From: a virus
Virus record (IMG/VR): IMGVR_UViG_3300025570_000047
Span: 1 to 35,933 of that record
DNA length: 35,933 bases
Direction: 5' to 3' (one strand)
The position numbers and the translations under genes are program-made. Positions 6,362 through 14,323 of this stretch are shown one piece after another. Positions within the stretch are counted from its first letter, which is position 1. Each line of letters begins with the position of its first letter. The notes under the pieces were generated by a model, which did no database searches, was not told the DNA's origin, and saw only the letters and a program-made list of their open reading frames with translations.

Positions 6362-6364
6362 CGA

Positions 6365-6820
6365 CTACCTAATACCTAACTCACGCTCAGTCATGATTAC
6401 AAACTTCCACCCCTTATCTTTACAGTATTCTTCTGCGGCATTCCACTTAGAGCTATTCGTGCCCCAAGTCTTAACTTCATTCAAATACCGCTTGGTTGGC
6501 TTATTTTTCTTAGTATTCTGAACAGTCGGAGGCACCGTCTCTTTGTATGGCTTTATCTCTATCAGTAGCTTTTCTTTCTTACCCATCTTATTAGTCATTT
6601 CAACATAGAAGTCTGGAAAATATCGATGCATCTTACCGTCAACGCATGATCTATACGGCACAATTATCTCTTCCGACGACCACTTTGTGACTCCGGGGTG
6701 AGCATCGATATATCGGCAGAAATGAAACTCCCAGCTCGAACGATATACGATATTAGTGTAGTCACCCTTATATTTGTGAGGGTTCTTGGGATTAAATTTG
6801 CCTTGGTGATACTTTGCCAC
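6365..6820 (-). CDS. 4: gp4 head completion protein with a PD-(D/E)XK nuclease-like core
   Basis: This 151-aa protein is about the size of T4 gp4 (150). It opens with the family hallmark YHQGKFNP followed by KYKGD and IVYRSSWEFHF. gp4 acts on filled heads, stabilising the packaged DNA or closing the portal before tail joining. Residues arranged like a PD-(D/E)XK nuclease are visible: Glu31 (WEF), Pro69-Asp70 (PDFYV) and Glu88-Ile-Lys90 (IEIKP). The nuclease motif is therefore intact, and a DNA-trimming role is possible. It is divergent from gp48, and its own late promoter lies at 6859-6866. Confidence 0.9.
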   Translation of the reverse strand: MAKYHQGKFNPKNPHKYKGDYTNIVYRSSWEFHFCRYIDAHPGVTKWSSEEIIVPYRSCVDGKMHRYFPDFYVEMTNKMGKKEKLLIEIKPYKETVPPTVQNTKKNKPTKRYLNEVKTWGTNSSKWNAAEEYCKDKGWKFVIMTERELGIR

Positions 6821-6835
6821 AATTACTCCAAATCA

Positions 6836-6843
6836 TATAAATA
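6836..6843 (+). promoter_or_regulatory. T4-type late promoter box for gp48 and the baseplate operon
   Basis: An exact TATAAATA lies 41 bases before the gp48 ATG. It faces the - strand late box at 6859-6866, so each polymerase must cross the opposite promoter as it leaves. Confidence 0.83.
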
Positions 6844-6858
6844 GCTATAACCAATCAA

Positions 6859-6866
6859 TATTTATA
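6859..6866 (-). promoter_or_regulatory. T4-type late promoter box for gp4
   Basis: TATTTATA on the + strand is TATAAATA on the - strand, 39 bases before the gp4 ATG. It lies downstream of the oppositely oriented box at 6836-6843, so the two promoters interleave. Confidence 0.8.
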
Positions 6867-6883
6867 TATAAAGGTCAAAGAAG

Positions 6884-8092
6884 ATGTCAAAGGGTTTACT
6901 TAAAACGAGTCCACAACAAGCTATGGCACAACGTAAAGTTGAGCAAAAGGGTCCGACTGGTATCATGAAGTTTCCTGCCAATCTTGGAGCGCATGGCACT
7001 CTTATGCGATTCTTCGAGTATAACTATGGTGGCGACAAAGGTAGTCAATCAACACCACTCGCTGAAATACTTCTTCCTTTACCAAAGCAGATTCAAGACA
7101 ACTATAAGATTAATGTTGGCTCTAACGAATTAGGTATTCTAGGCACAACAGCCGCACAGTTAGCAGGCGACCCAAACGCTGTTGGATCTATTGGCAAAAG
7201 TCTAGGTGGAGCTGCTGTAAATGGTGCGAAAGGACTTGCATCTGCCGCTTCCGGTGCCTTTAATGGAGACACCTCTCAATTGAGCGAAGCAATGAGCACC
7301 GCAACAGATGCAGCACTATTCCTCACAAGCGCAGGTCTAGGCTCAGTAGCGCCCGATATTTCTAACGGTATTGGTGTAGGTCGTGGCACAGCAATAAACC
7401 CATTCGCTACTCTAGTGTTTAGTGGTGTTGATCTTAAGGTACATTCACTTGAGTGGCTATTATCGCCAGAGAGTGAGAAAGAATCTCGTGAATTAAAGAA
7501 GATTATTCGTACACTTCAGCGTATGGTATTACCTAAGACTGGTAGCCCTCTTGGTGACACTATAACAGGAGCTACTGTGCTTGATAGGGGTATATTGAGA
7601 TATCCAGCTATGGTTGATACATATTTTCAGGGCATTGACGAGTCATATTACTTTAGATTTAAGACATCGATGATCTCTTCATTAAGTATTGATTACACGC
7701 CTAACGGCATAGCGATCAACAAGGGCGGTAAGCCAAGCGCCATTCGTATTACAATGTCATTAAATGAAGCCTATATTCATACAGCAGAAGATAATTCGGA
7801 AGCAGATTTATTAGAAGAAGTACGTGCAGAGAAGATTGCTGACGCGGCAGCTGATGGAGAGACTCCAGTATTTGATCCATCTCAAATATTAACTCCTGAT
7901 GGTAAAGCGCCATTAGTTAGTAATGCCGCATCGTCCGATGAAGTTACTATGAGTAAAGTACTAACATCTGGCGAAGTAGAGACTAAGGTAATGTCGAAAG
8001 CAGATTTGGCAGCAGAAGGATTCACAGAAGCTCAAATAGCGGGCACAACACCAACAGGTATTAGTGGCGTATCATTCACGCCAGGAGCATAA
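6884..8092 (+). CDS. 48: gp48-like baseplate tail-tube cap protein
   Basis: This 402-aa protein (T4 gp48 is 364) belongs to the family that caps the hub and joins it to the tail tube via gp54. Evidence is the N-terminal beta region (MRFFEYNYGG, LAEILLPLPKQIQDNY), an inserted Gly/Ala-rich loop at about 85-165, and then the tube-fold core. The core includes FATLVFSGVDLKVHSLEWLL, SPESEKESRELKKIIRTLQR (a helix typical of gp48), and later YYFRFKTSMISSLSIDYTPN. The C-terminal 100 residues are acidic and low in structure. It is the first gene of the + strand operon, 41 bases after a late promoter. Its partner gp54 is on the opposite strand. Confidence 0.82.
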   Translation: MSKGLLKTSPQQAMAQRKVEQKGPTGIMKFPANLGAHGTLMRFFEYNYGGDKGSQSTPLAEILLPLPKQIQDNYKINVGSNELGILGTTAAQLAGDPNAVGSIGKSLGGAAVNGAKGLASAASGAFNGDTSQLSEAMSTATDAALFLTSAGLGSVAPDISNGIGVGRGTAINPFATLVFSGVDLKVHSLEWLLSPESEKESRELKKIIRTLQRMVLPKTGSPLGDTITGATVLDRGILRYPAMVDTYFQGIDESYYFRFKTSMISSLSIDYTPNGIAINKGGKPSAIRITMSLNEAYIHTAEDNSEADLLEEVRAEKIADAAADGETPVFDPSQILTPDGKAPLVSNAASSDEVTMSKVLTSGEVETKVMSKADLAAEGFTEAQIAGTTPTGISGVSFTPGA

Positions 8093-8093
8093 T

Positions 8094-8654
8094 ATGTATT
8101 TCTCAGCATTTCCGACAACAGACTTTAATGGAACAACACTATTAGACATCACCCGAAAGGCTAAATTAAGTAGTGTTGTTGAGTTTGATGCGTTATCATA
8201 TATGGACTACAGAGTAGAAGAGGGCGAGAAGCCTGAGGATGTAGCATTTTATTACTATGATGATCCCACATATGCTTGGTTAGTACTACTAGCTAATGAT
8301 ATTGTTGATCCATATACACAATGGCCTAAGACTATATTCGCATTCGAAGAGTATTTAAAGGTTCAATATGCTGATAAGTCTGGTACGACAGGAGATGCTG
8401 TAATAGAATGGTGTAGAAATGCTACTATCGGTGCTAATATTCTATATTATCAGAGTCATATTGATCCTGATATCACTCTTAATAGAGCAAGCTATCTTAA
8501 TGCTAGTAATGAGGCTCGGGTTGAGTTCTATCCAGTAAGAGTATATGAATATGAGTTTAAATTAAATGAGCAGAATAGAGAGATAGTTTTAATTAACAAA
8601 TCACTTGCTCCTTATATCAAAGATAAGCTTGAGGCCACATTAAATGACGAGTAA
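8094..8654 (+). CDS. 53: gp53 baseplate wedge protein
   Basis: This 186-aa protein (T4 gp53 is 196) is a baseplate wedge component, added last in T4 wedge assembly and linking neighbouring wedges. The hallmark region is at about 44-80: YRVEEGEKPEDVAFYYYDDP followed by YAWLVLLANDIVDPYTQWP, equivalent to T4 RPEELANAIYGNPQLYWVLL. I chose the ATG at 8094 rather than an in-frame ATG 30 bases upstream. It lies just after the gp48 stop, has AGGAG upstream, and gives an N-terminus (MYFSAFP) like other family members. The 3' end overlaps the hub gene by 11 bases. Confidence 0.9.
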   Translation: MYFSAFPTTDFNGTTLLDITRKAKLSSVVEFDALSYMDYRVEEGEKPEDVAFYYYDDPTYAWLVLLANDIVDPYTQWPKTIFAFEEYLKVQYADKSGTTGDAVIEWCRNATIGANILYYQSHIDPDITLNRASYLNASNEARVEFYPVRVYEYEFKLNEQNREIVLINKSLAPYIKDKLEATLNDE

Positions 8655-9996
8655 GTTAGCATCAGCAGGGTTTTATACACTCGACAGCGCCACTATTCGT
8701 CCACTATTTCCTGATTCTAATAGATCAAGACGATCTAACGAGCCAGATAATATCGATGTAACGAAGACAGTAATAGGTCTTGCTATGAGCGAGAGTGTGG
8801 ATAGTCCTTTCGTCTCAGGTCATATCATACTAAGCGAGAGTAATAATCTATTAGAAGACGTACCACTCCGCGGAGAAGAAATATTAACACTAACAATCAC
8901 TGATTTCTATAATAAAACTGTCACATATACCTTCTATATCTACGCAATAGACAACATCAAAGTTGGTAGTAGCATTAATGATAGAATGGTCAAGTATACA
9001 TTAAGATTCACAACTAATCAAAAGCTTATATCAGATACTAAAGAGATAAGAAAGTCATTTGGCAATACAAAGATAAGTGATATGGCAAAAACTATCTATG
9101 ATGAATACTTCACTACTGGTGATAATAAGATAGATAAAGAGCTAGAAGTAGAAGAAACAGATGGAGAACAGACTCTAGTCATACCTAATCTAAGAGCAGA
9201 TGCAGCAATGCAGTTTTTATCTAGAAGAGCATACGCCTCTAATAATAAATCATCTTTATATAGATTCTTTGAGACAAGAGAGAAGTATTTCTTCTGTACG
9301 CATGAGTATCTAATCAATAAATACGGCGGTTTTGAGGGTAAAAGCGAGCAAGAAATAAACCAGTTATTTTTTATATACAACACTGTAGATGATAACACAG
9401 GCCTTGGCCAGATCATAGCACAGCAATCGATCAATGATGTCCAGTATGGTGATAAGGTAGACTCAATGGCCGATATAAAGCAGGGTGCATATAGACGTAC
9501 CGTTACTGAACTCGATATCAACTATCGAACACGCATATCACGCCAGTATGATTACAGTACTGAATACAAAGACTACAAGGCACCAGATCCACTGAAGCTA
9601 ACACACTCGACCGAGTTTGTCAACGCTTATATGGGACCCGACGAAGCGCCTGAGACTGTCTTAGTGACTGACTTTCCTCAGATAGGCCAGAACGAAGGCA
9701 CTCAAAATATGCTGAAGCCTTATCAACACTTCTATGAGAACTACACCACGAAGCCTGTAGTAGACTATCATATGAATAAGAATTCGTTTCAGATCGAGGT
9801 CAATGGTAGACATGAGCTGTATCCTGGCATGATCATTAACGTCGAGTTGTATAAGTTCAGTAATACATTAGCGGGTACCAAAGAAGTTGATAGAGAGAGA
9901 AGCGGCAAGTATATTGTATTGGGTATGACCAGTAAGTTTGATGCTGACATATTCAAGCAGACATTGGCCATTACTAAGGGTGGACTAGCTGCATGA
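8644..9996 (+). CDS. gp27-like baseplate hub protein
   Basis: This 450-aa protein is beta-rich with a few helices. In T4, gp27 is the trimeric hub ring that holds the gp5 spike. It starts with ASAGFYTLDSATIRPLFPDS, contains ILTLTITDFYNKTVTYTF and YTLRFTTNQKLISDTKEIR (about 118-136), a helical RADAAMQFLSRRAYAS and a C-terminal barrel (NGRHELYPGMIINVELYKF). This is the hub layout (tube-like beta barrel, inserted domain, second barrel), and the position just before gp5 supports it. Sequence similarity to T4 gp27 (391 aa) is not obvious to me, so the name rests on context and fold-like pattern. Its stop overlaps the following 31-aa ORF (ATGA). Confidence 0.72.
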   Translation: MTSKLASAGFYTLDSATIRPLFPDSNRSRRSNEPDNIDVTKTVIGLAMSESVDSPFVSGHIILSESNNLLEDVPLRGEEILTLTITDFYNKTVTYTFYIYAIDNIKVGSSINDRMVKYTLRFTTNQKLISDTKEIRKSFGNTKISDMAKTIYDEYFTTGDNKIDKELEVEETDGEQTLVIPNLRADAAMQFLSRRAYASNNKSSLYRFFETREKYFFCTHEYLINKYGGFEGKSEQEINQLFFIYNTVDDNTGLGQIIAQQSINDVQYGDKVDSMADIKQGAYRRTVTELDINYRTRISRQYDYSTEYKDYKAPDPLKLTHSTEFVNAYMGPDEAPETVLVTDFPQIGQNEGTQNMLKPYQHFYENYTTKPVVDYHMNKNSFQIEVNGRHELYPGMIINVELYKFSNTLAGTKEVDRERSGKYIVLGMTSKFDADIFKQTLAITKGGLAA

Positions 9997-10088
9997 TTGA
10001 GTTGAGTACTAATGAAGTATACTACTTACTACTGCACATTATAACGATATCATGGCTAGCTTACTATGCCTATGGAGATAAGAGATGA
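9993..10088 (+). CDS. 31-aa membrane peptide between hub and spike genes
   Basis: This ORF begins in an ATGA overlap with the hub stop (9993-9996) and ends in an ATGA overlap with the gp5 start (10085-10088), so it fills the whole gap between them. A Shine-Dalgarno-like AAGGGTGGA lies about 10 bases upstream. The peptide has an acidic N-terminus (MIELSTNE), one hydrophobic segment LLLHIITISWLAYYAY and a charged end (GDKR), predicting one membrane helix with the N-terminus outside or inside undetermined. No known family was recognised. Double four-base overlaps argue for genuine coupled translation. The alternative is a chance reading frame in an 88-base spacer that otherwise holds only the gp5 ribosome binding site. 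Confidence 0.65.
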   Translation: MIELSTNEVYYLLLHIITISWLAYYAYGDKR

Positions 10089-11647
10089 GTGGCTTTAATA
10101 ATATGTTACATTTCGTGGGTGTTGTAGAAGACGCACATGATAAGACTAATAGTGGTAGAGTAAGAGTGAGAGCATTTGGCATTCATCCTCCTAGATCAAG
10201 CGCAATCGATGCTGATAGTGTTCCTACTGCACACTTACCATGGGCGACTGTATTAGATGGTACTTATGGTGTATCGCCAGTCATACCTTCTGTTGGTGAT
10301 TGGGTGTTTGGTTTCTTTATAGACGGAAGAGAAGCACAGCAGCCTATGATAATGGGTAGATTGCCAGGTATGCATATGCAGATGCCTAGTGGATCTGGTC
10401 AAGAGGGTGAAGATGGTATGTTACCTCCAGAGAGTGTGAGCAAGTTCGGTAAGCCAGACTTACACAGATATCAAGGGGGTGAAGGAGCTAGTCAGGGTCA
10501 GACTCTTGCACAACGAGTATTCTCTAACACAGCGATACCACAAGCCGATGGTGAGACGTTTGACGAACCACCTATTATGATGCCAGAGAACAACTATAGT
10601 AACACTGTTGTGAAGTCAAAGGATGGGGATAACTTCATTGTACTAGGATCAGGTGAAGATGGAGAGAATAGTGATTACTTTCTGATCTCTCATAGCTCAG
10701 GATCAGTCTTTCAAATAGATGCGAATGGTACTATCTTTGTTAAAGCATTTGCTGACAAGTATAACACAACTCAGGGCATCGAGTCAACCTATGTTAGAGG
10801 CTCTTCTCATAGTACTATAGACGAAGACTATACACTGAAAGTTGGGAAGTCTGGTAAGATCAGTGTGAATGGCCGATTAGATATCGAGTGTACAGACTTT
10901 AGTGTACGGGCTGCTCGTAACATCAATCTAGATGCGGGGGTGAAAGTAAATATCTCTGGTGCTGGTGTTGGGATGTATGCGACTGCTGATGATATCAATC
11001 TTGTGGCTAAGACGAATCTAAAAGCATTATCAACACTTGGTGGCATGTACTTCAAGTGTTTAATGCCGGGTAATATAGCAGGAGATGGAGGAGACTTTCA
11101 TGTTGACTCATATAAGACTAATCTCTATAGCGTATCATACACGAAGATACATAGCACCGGGTTACCAGCTATCTCTAAGCAGACGTTACCCTTTCCTGAT
11201 GTAGGACATCTAGGTATAGACATCAGTAGTAAGACATCTATGAGATTAGACGCATTAGCTACAATGAACATCAACTCAACTGGTATTATGGGCATTAGTG
11301 CTGTCGCTGCAATAGGTATCAAATCTACAGCAACACTTGACATTCACTCAACAGGCCTGCTTGGAATAGGAACTGCTGGCATATTGAGCATGGATGGAAC
11401 GCTAGTTAATATCGGTAATGGTACAGCAGCCGCAACAGGTGCATTAGCAACAACATCTATCACAGCATCTATAGCACCACAGTTAATACAGAAAGCAACA
11501 GGAGCTGTACCTAATATAAGTTTAGCAGAGATAGCGAAAGTTGTCAAGCCCCAAGAGATAACAAACGTAGTCACGCCCGAGATGCCAGCTGTCACTAAGA
11601 GATGGTGGCATGGTATTACTAGCATCATGAGATCAGACGATGATTAA
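10085..11647 (+). CDS. 5: gp5-like central spike protein without a lysozyme domain
   Basis: This 520-aa trimeric cell-puncturing spike starts with the gp5 OB-fold (about residues 1-100): FVGVVEDAHDKTNSGRVRVR, then LPWATVLDGTYG and VGDWVFGFFIDGREAQQPMI. Loop sequences rich in Gly, Ser and Pro come next. From about residue 170 the chain becomes a repeated beta pattern (LKVGKSGKISVNGRLDIECT, ARNINLDAGVKVNISGAG, further short repeats to residue 470) typical of the triple beta-helix. The T4 gp5 lysozyme domain, which lies between these parts, is missing. The C-terminus (KRWWHGITSIMRSDDD) is unlike a PAAR-binding tip. GGAG lies 8 bases before the start, and the ATG overlaps the 31-aa ORF. Confidence 0.88.
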   Translation: MSGFNNMLHFVGVVEDAHDKTNSGRVRVRAFGIHPPRSSAIDADSVPTAHLPWATVLDGTYGVSPVIPSVGDWVFGFFIDGREAQQPMIMGRLPGMHMQMPSGSGQEGEDGMLPPESVSKFGKPDLHRYQGGEGASQGQTLAQRVFSNTAIPQADGETFDEPPIMMPENNYSNTVVKSKDGDNFIVLGSGEDGENSDYFLISHSSGSVFQIDANGTIFVKAFADKYNTTQGIESTYVRGSSHSTIDEDYTLKVGKSGKISVNGRLDIECTDFSVRAARNINLDAGVKVNISGAGVGMYATADDINLVAKTNLKALSTLGGMYFKCLMPGNIAGDGGDFHVDSYKTNLYSVSYTKIHSTGLPAISKQTLPFPDVGHLGIDISSKTSMRLDALATMNINSTGIMGISAVAAIGIKSTATLDIHSTGLLGIGTAGILSMDGTLVNIGNGTAAATGALATTSITASIAPQLIQKATGAVPNISLAEIAKVVKPQEITNVVTPEMPAVTKRWWHGITSIMRSDDD

Positions 11648-11653
11648 TAAATA
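11646..11653 (+). promoter_or_regulatory. Variant late promoter box AATAAATA
   Basis: TTAATAAATAC overlaps the gp5 stop and precedes the next gene by about 70 bases. The same 11-base string occurs at 19868-19878 before gp8, again overlapping a stop codon. It differs from TATAAATA by one base. Both occurrences lie in intergenic start regions, which makes a promoter role plausible. Confidence 0.45.
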
Positions 11654-11721
11654 CAGAACCAACAGATGCAACTTCTATTATAACACAAATCTGCCAATTG
11701 TCAACAAAAAGAGTGAACTAA

Positions 11722-13866
11722 ATGTCGATAGTATGTAATAACACAACGCCAATTACTAGTAAGTTCTCTGATCTCACTACTAAGCCTGGGCAGATCATTG
11801 ATTTATCAGCATTAACATCGCAAGCTGATCCTCTTGACAGAGTAGATCGAGCGACGATTATTGATGTCACGAATAGACTGAATGGTATACTAGATGAGGC
11901 TGTTGGCTCTAGTACAGGAGGTGGTACAGGTGGTGCCAATGGTACTGGTGGTGCCACAGACACAGGCGTTGACACTGTTACAGGTAATACTAACAATAAC
12001 AACAACGGCGCTAACAATAACGCAATCCTATTAACTGACTATCCTACACTATTTGACAGATTTAGTCAATCACCTATCACATTCACTGAGATAGCAGCCT
12101 TCGCAATAGATAGCAATATTGACATGAGCGATATTCTTTTTGCTCTTGAGAACTTCAATGTACTTAACGGTCTATCGTCAACGTTGACTGATTTTCTAAA
12201 ATCTCTTGACTTCTTCCTTAATGTCAATTTCGGGTCTGCTATCAATGCAGGTGTATGTGGACAGTATCAGAAGATACTTGACTTGCTATCAGCTGGACTT
12301 CTTCTACTTGACAACACTATTGCTGATCTAGCCGGGTTAACATTTCCAGATCTCGACATAACTAAGTTGGCCATCTCTTTAGCTCAGAAGATTACTCTAG
12401 AAGAGATGAAGAAGAAGCTATTAGAGGCCGTGGATGAACTAGTAAAGAAGATAACCAAGAAGATCGACGATGCTATCAAAGCCGCACTCGCTAATCTGGC
12501 TAATATAATCGGGGCTGCTCGTGCTAAGATTGGTAAGATAATTGATAAGATTCAGACTGAGATAGTAGAGTTCTTTTCGCCTGAGAATATACAGCGTATC
12601 AAAGATGAAGTAAGCGCATTCATCACTGGTATGGTTAGTAACTTTGAACGACCTACACTAGAGAATGTTGGTCTTATTATGTTCAAACTATGTAACTTCA
12701 CCGAGATACTAAAAGATATGCTATTAGGACCAGTTGATGAGCTTAATGAGATAGTGAGTGAAGTTAATAAAGAGACTGCGGTGCTTGACACACAGGATAA
12801 AGTAGAAGAGAAGAAAGCTGTTGATGCAGGTGCTATAAGAGTAGATAAGGTCATTGCCGAAGAGAAGAAAGAGATTGCAAGCGAGAAGATCAATGAAGCT
12901 GCTCTTGATAATAACCCAAATAGATATGTTGTGCGAGTTGGTATCAAGAATGCTCGTGGTCAAGTATCATCATTCAGAAACGAAGTCAAGTATAGACAAC
13001 CAGGTGAGCTAGGATATATTGATCCCTCTACTGGTTCTCTTGCTATCCCTACTAACGTAGATTATATCACACTTACTGTACCTAGTCAAGACGAACTTCA
13101 ATATATTAATACGAGAAGTGAAGATGGCGTAGGTCCAGCTGGATTGATTACGTTTAGTGATAAAGTAGTAAGCGATGAAGAATGGAAGGGTGTTGATAGC
13201 TCTATATGGATGAGACTACTACGTCTATCATCTCTCACTGGCGAGAAGTATGTATTGAAGCAAGGTCAAGCCAGAACATCGAGCAGATCGTCTAGTAGAA
13301 CAGCCGGCAAGATCAGACAACAAGGTCAGTCTGCATATCATCACAAGTACTCTGGATTCGCTGTAGAGTTATTTGTGCCTGCAGATATAAGAGAGAAGAC
13401 TATCATAGCTGCTAGTAGAGTAGGCTTCTCTGGTATTGCCGTGGGTAAATCATATCTTCGTCTACATCTTGGTGCTAGAGATGGTACTGTTGCTGACGAG
13501 AACAATGTTCGATGGATTCCCAGTGAAAGATTTGCTTCAAATGAAACTCCTATCTACAATGCTATGATGAGAACTCATAGTATAGATGGTTATAGAAAGA
13601 GACGTGAGCCTGATGCATCGTTTAGATTCTATGATAAGTCTACATTCAAAGAAGAGCCTAGTACTAATGATGGTTCTGGTATACCAAACATCGTTGACAA
13701 TACTAGTATCACGAGTAAAGTAGAAGAGACTGAAGTGCCGTTTAGCTTGCTGAGACCTGAAGAGCCCGAAGTAGCACCGAAGAAGAAGTTTGTGCCACCA
13801 ACTGGTATCGTACCGTTTCAGCCTGGCAGCACTCTGACTAATAGAGATAGAGGACCAGGTTGGTAG
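11722..13866 (+). CDS. Hub/tail-associated structural protein with a C-terminal M15-peptidase-like domain
   Basis: This 714-aa mosaic starts with an N-terminal part (1-65) and a Gly/Thr/Asn-rich linker (about 64-101). A helical region (105-390) follows, with strong heptad-like charged segments. An Ig-like or fibronectin-like beta stretch lies at about 395-450, a Ser/Arg linker (SSRSSSR) at about 515-523, and residues 534-600 resemble zinc D,D-carboxypeptidases (M15_3 type). The visible signature is SAYHHKYSGFAVEL (537-550), then VGFSGIAVG (567-575) and YLRLHLGAR (578-586). In active relatives the pattern is SxHxxGxAxD and HxD, so the final His/Asp pair is here Arg580/His582 and the Asp is Glu549. 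It may have been the peptidoglycan-cutting part of the hub, now inactive. I know no T4 orthologue. Confidence 0.7.
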   Translation: MSIVCNNTTPITSKFSDLTTKPGQIIDLSALTSQADPLDRVDRATIIDVTNRLNGILDEAVGSSTGGGTGGANGTGGATDTGVDTVTGNTNNNNNGANNNAILLTDYPTLFDRFSQSPITFTEIAAFAIDSNIDMSDILFALENFNVLNGLSSTLTDFLKSLDFFLNVNFGSAINAGVCGQYQKILDLLSAGLLLLDNTIADLAGLTFPDLDITKLAISLAQKITLEEMKKKLLEAVDELVKKITKKIDDAIKAALANLANIIGAARAKIGKIIDKIQTEIVEFFSPENIQRIKDEVSAFITGMVSNFERPTLENVGLIMFKLCNFTEILKDMLLGPVDELNEIVSEVNKETAVLDTQDKVEEKKAVDAGAIRVDKVIAEEKKEIASEKINEAALDNNPNRYVVRVGIKNARGQVSSFRNEVKYRQPGELGYIDPSTGSLAIPTNVDYITLTVPSQDELQYINTRSEDGVGPAGLITFSDKVVSDEEWKGVDSSIWMRLLRLSSLTGEKYVLKQGQARTSSRSSSRTAGKIRQQGQSAYHHKYSGFAVELFVPADIREKTIIAASRVGFSGIAVGKSYLRLHLGARDGTVADENNVRWIPSERFASNETPIYNAMMRTHSIDGYRKRREPDASFRFYDKSTFKEEPSTNDGSGIPNIVDNTSITSKVEETEVPFSLLRPEEPEVAPKKKFVPPTGIVPFQPGSTLTNRDRGPGW
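11911..12024 (+). repeat. Low-complexity Gly/Thr/Asn linker-coding repeat
   Basis: Short imperfect GGTGGT(A/G)C(C/A) and AACAATAAC units code for a flexible linker of Gly, Thr, Ala and then a run of Asn (about residues 64-101). It separates the N-terminal part of the 714-aa structural protein from its helical body. Such tracts evolve by slippage and may vary in length between relatives. Confidence 0.75.
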
Positions 13867-13885
13867 TGCTTATCTATTCTCATCG

Positions 13886-13893
13886 TATAAATA
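13886..13893 (+). promoter_or_regulatory. T4-type late promoter box for gp25-gp6-gp7
   Basis: An exact TATAAATA lies in the 47-base gap before gp25, 21 bases before its ATG. AAAGGG (13910 region) gives the Shine-Dalgarno. It would start the wedge-gene block. Confidence 0.85.
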
Positions 13894-13913
13894 CTCCATA
13901 AAGGGTAAAATAA

Positions 13914-14321
13914 ATGTTATTATCACCACGTACAAGATCACAAGAGTTCTTCTCGGACTTCACAAGGAATCTGGATCAGATACCAGGCCGCACAGACCTA
14001 TCTCGTATAGTGAATGAGAATGCTGTACGAGAGAGTATCTTTAATCTAGTTATGACTGATCGTGGTGAACGACTGTTTCAACCTAACATAGGGTGTGATA
14101 TAAGAGGATCGCTATTCGAGAACATTGATCCTAGTAGCATACTCATACTCAAAGAGAATATTAAATCTACTATAAAGACTTACGAACCAAGATGTAATCT
14201 ACGAGACGTAGAAGTATCAGCTAACTTAGATACAAACGAACTCTCAGTGAAGATTGTATTCAGTGTCATAAATAGTAACAATACATCATCACTTACAATT
14301 GATCTTAATAGGGTAAGATAG
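13914..14321 (+). CDS. 25: gp25 baseplate wedge protein (GPW/gp25 lysozyme-like fold)
   Basis: This 135-aa protein (T4 gp25 is 132) belongs to the sheath-initiating wedge subunit family, conserved in contractile tails and type VI secretion systems (TssE). The family core is NAVRESIFNLVMTDRGERLF at about residues 37-56, then QPNIGCDIRGSLFENID and IKTYEPRCNLRDVEV, in which the EPR triad is diagnostic (about 94-96). It sits directly before gp6, its structural partner, with two bases between them, and follows an exact late promoter. Confidence 0.95.
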   Translation: MLLSPRTRSQEFFSDFTRNLDQIPGRTDLSRIVNENAVRESIFNLVMTDRGERLFQPNIGCDIRGSLFENIDPSSILILKENIKSTIKTYEPRCNLRDVEVSANLDTNELSVKIVFSVINSNNTSSLTIDLNRVR

Positions 14322-14323
14322 AA

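Noticed and set aside
11648-11721. Possible RNA gene or terminator between gp5 and the 714-aa protein gene
   Set aside because: Only 74 bases, AT-rich, no stable hairpin with a T-tract and no cloverleaf; only the late-promoter-like box is supportable.
12552-12947. Two overlapping - strand frames within the 714-aa protein gene
   Set aside because: Ser/Leu/Ile-rich antisense of a charged helical region, no ribosome binding site or promoter.
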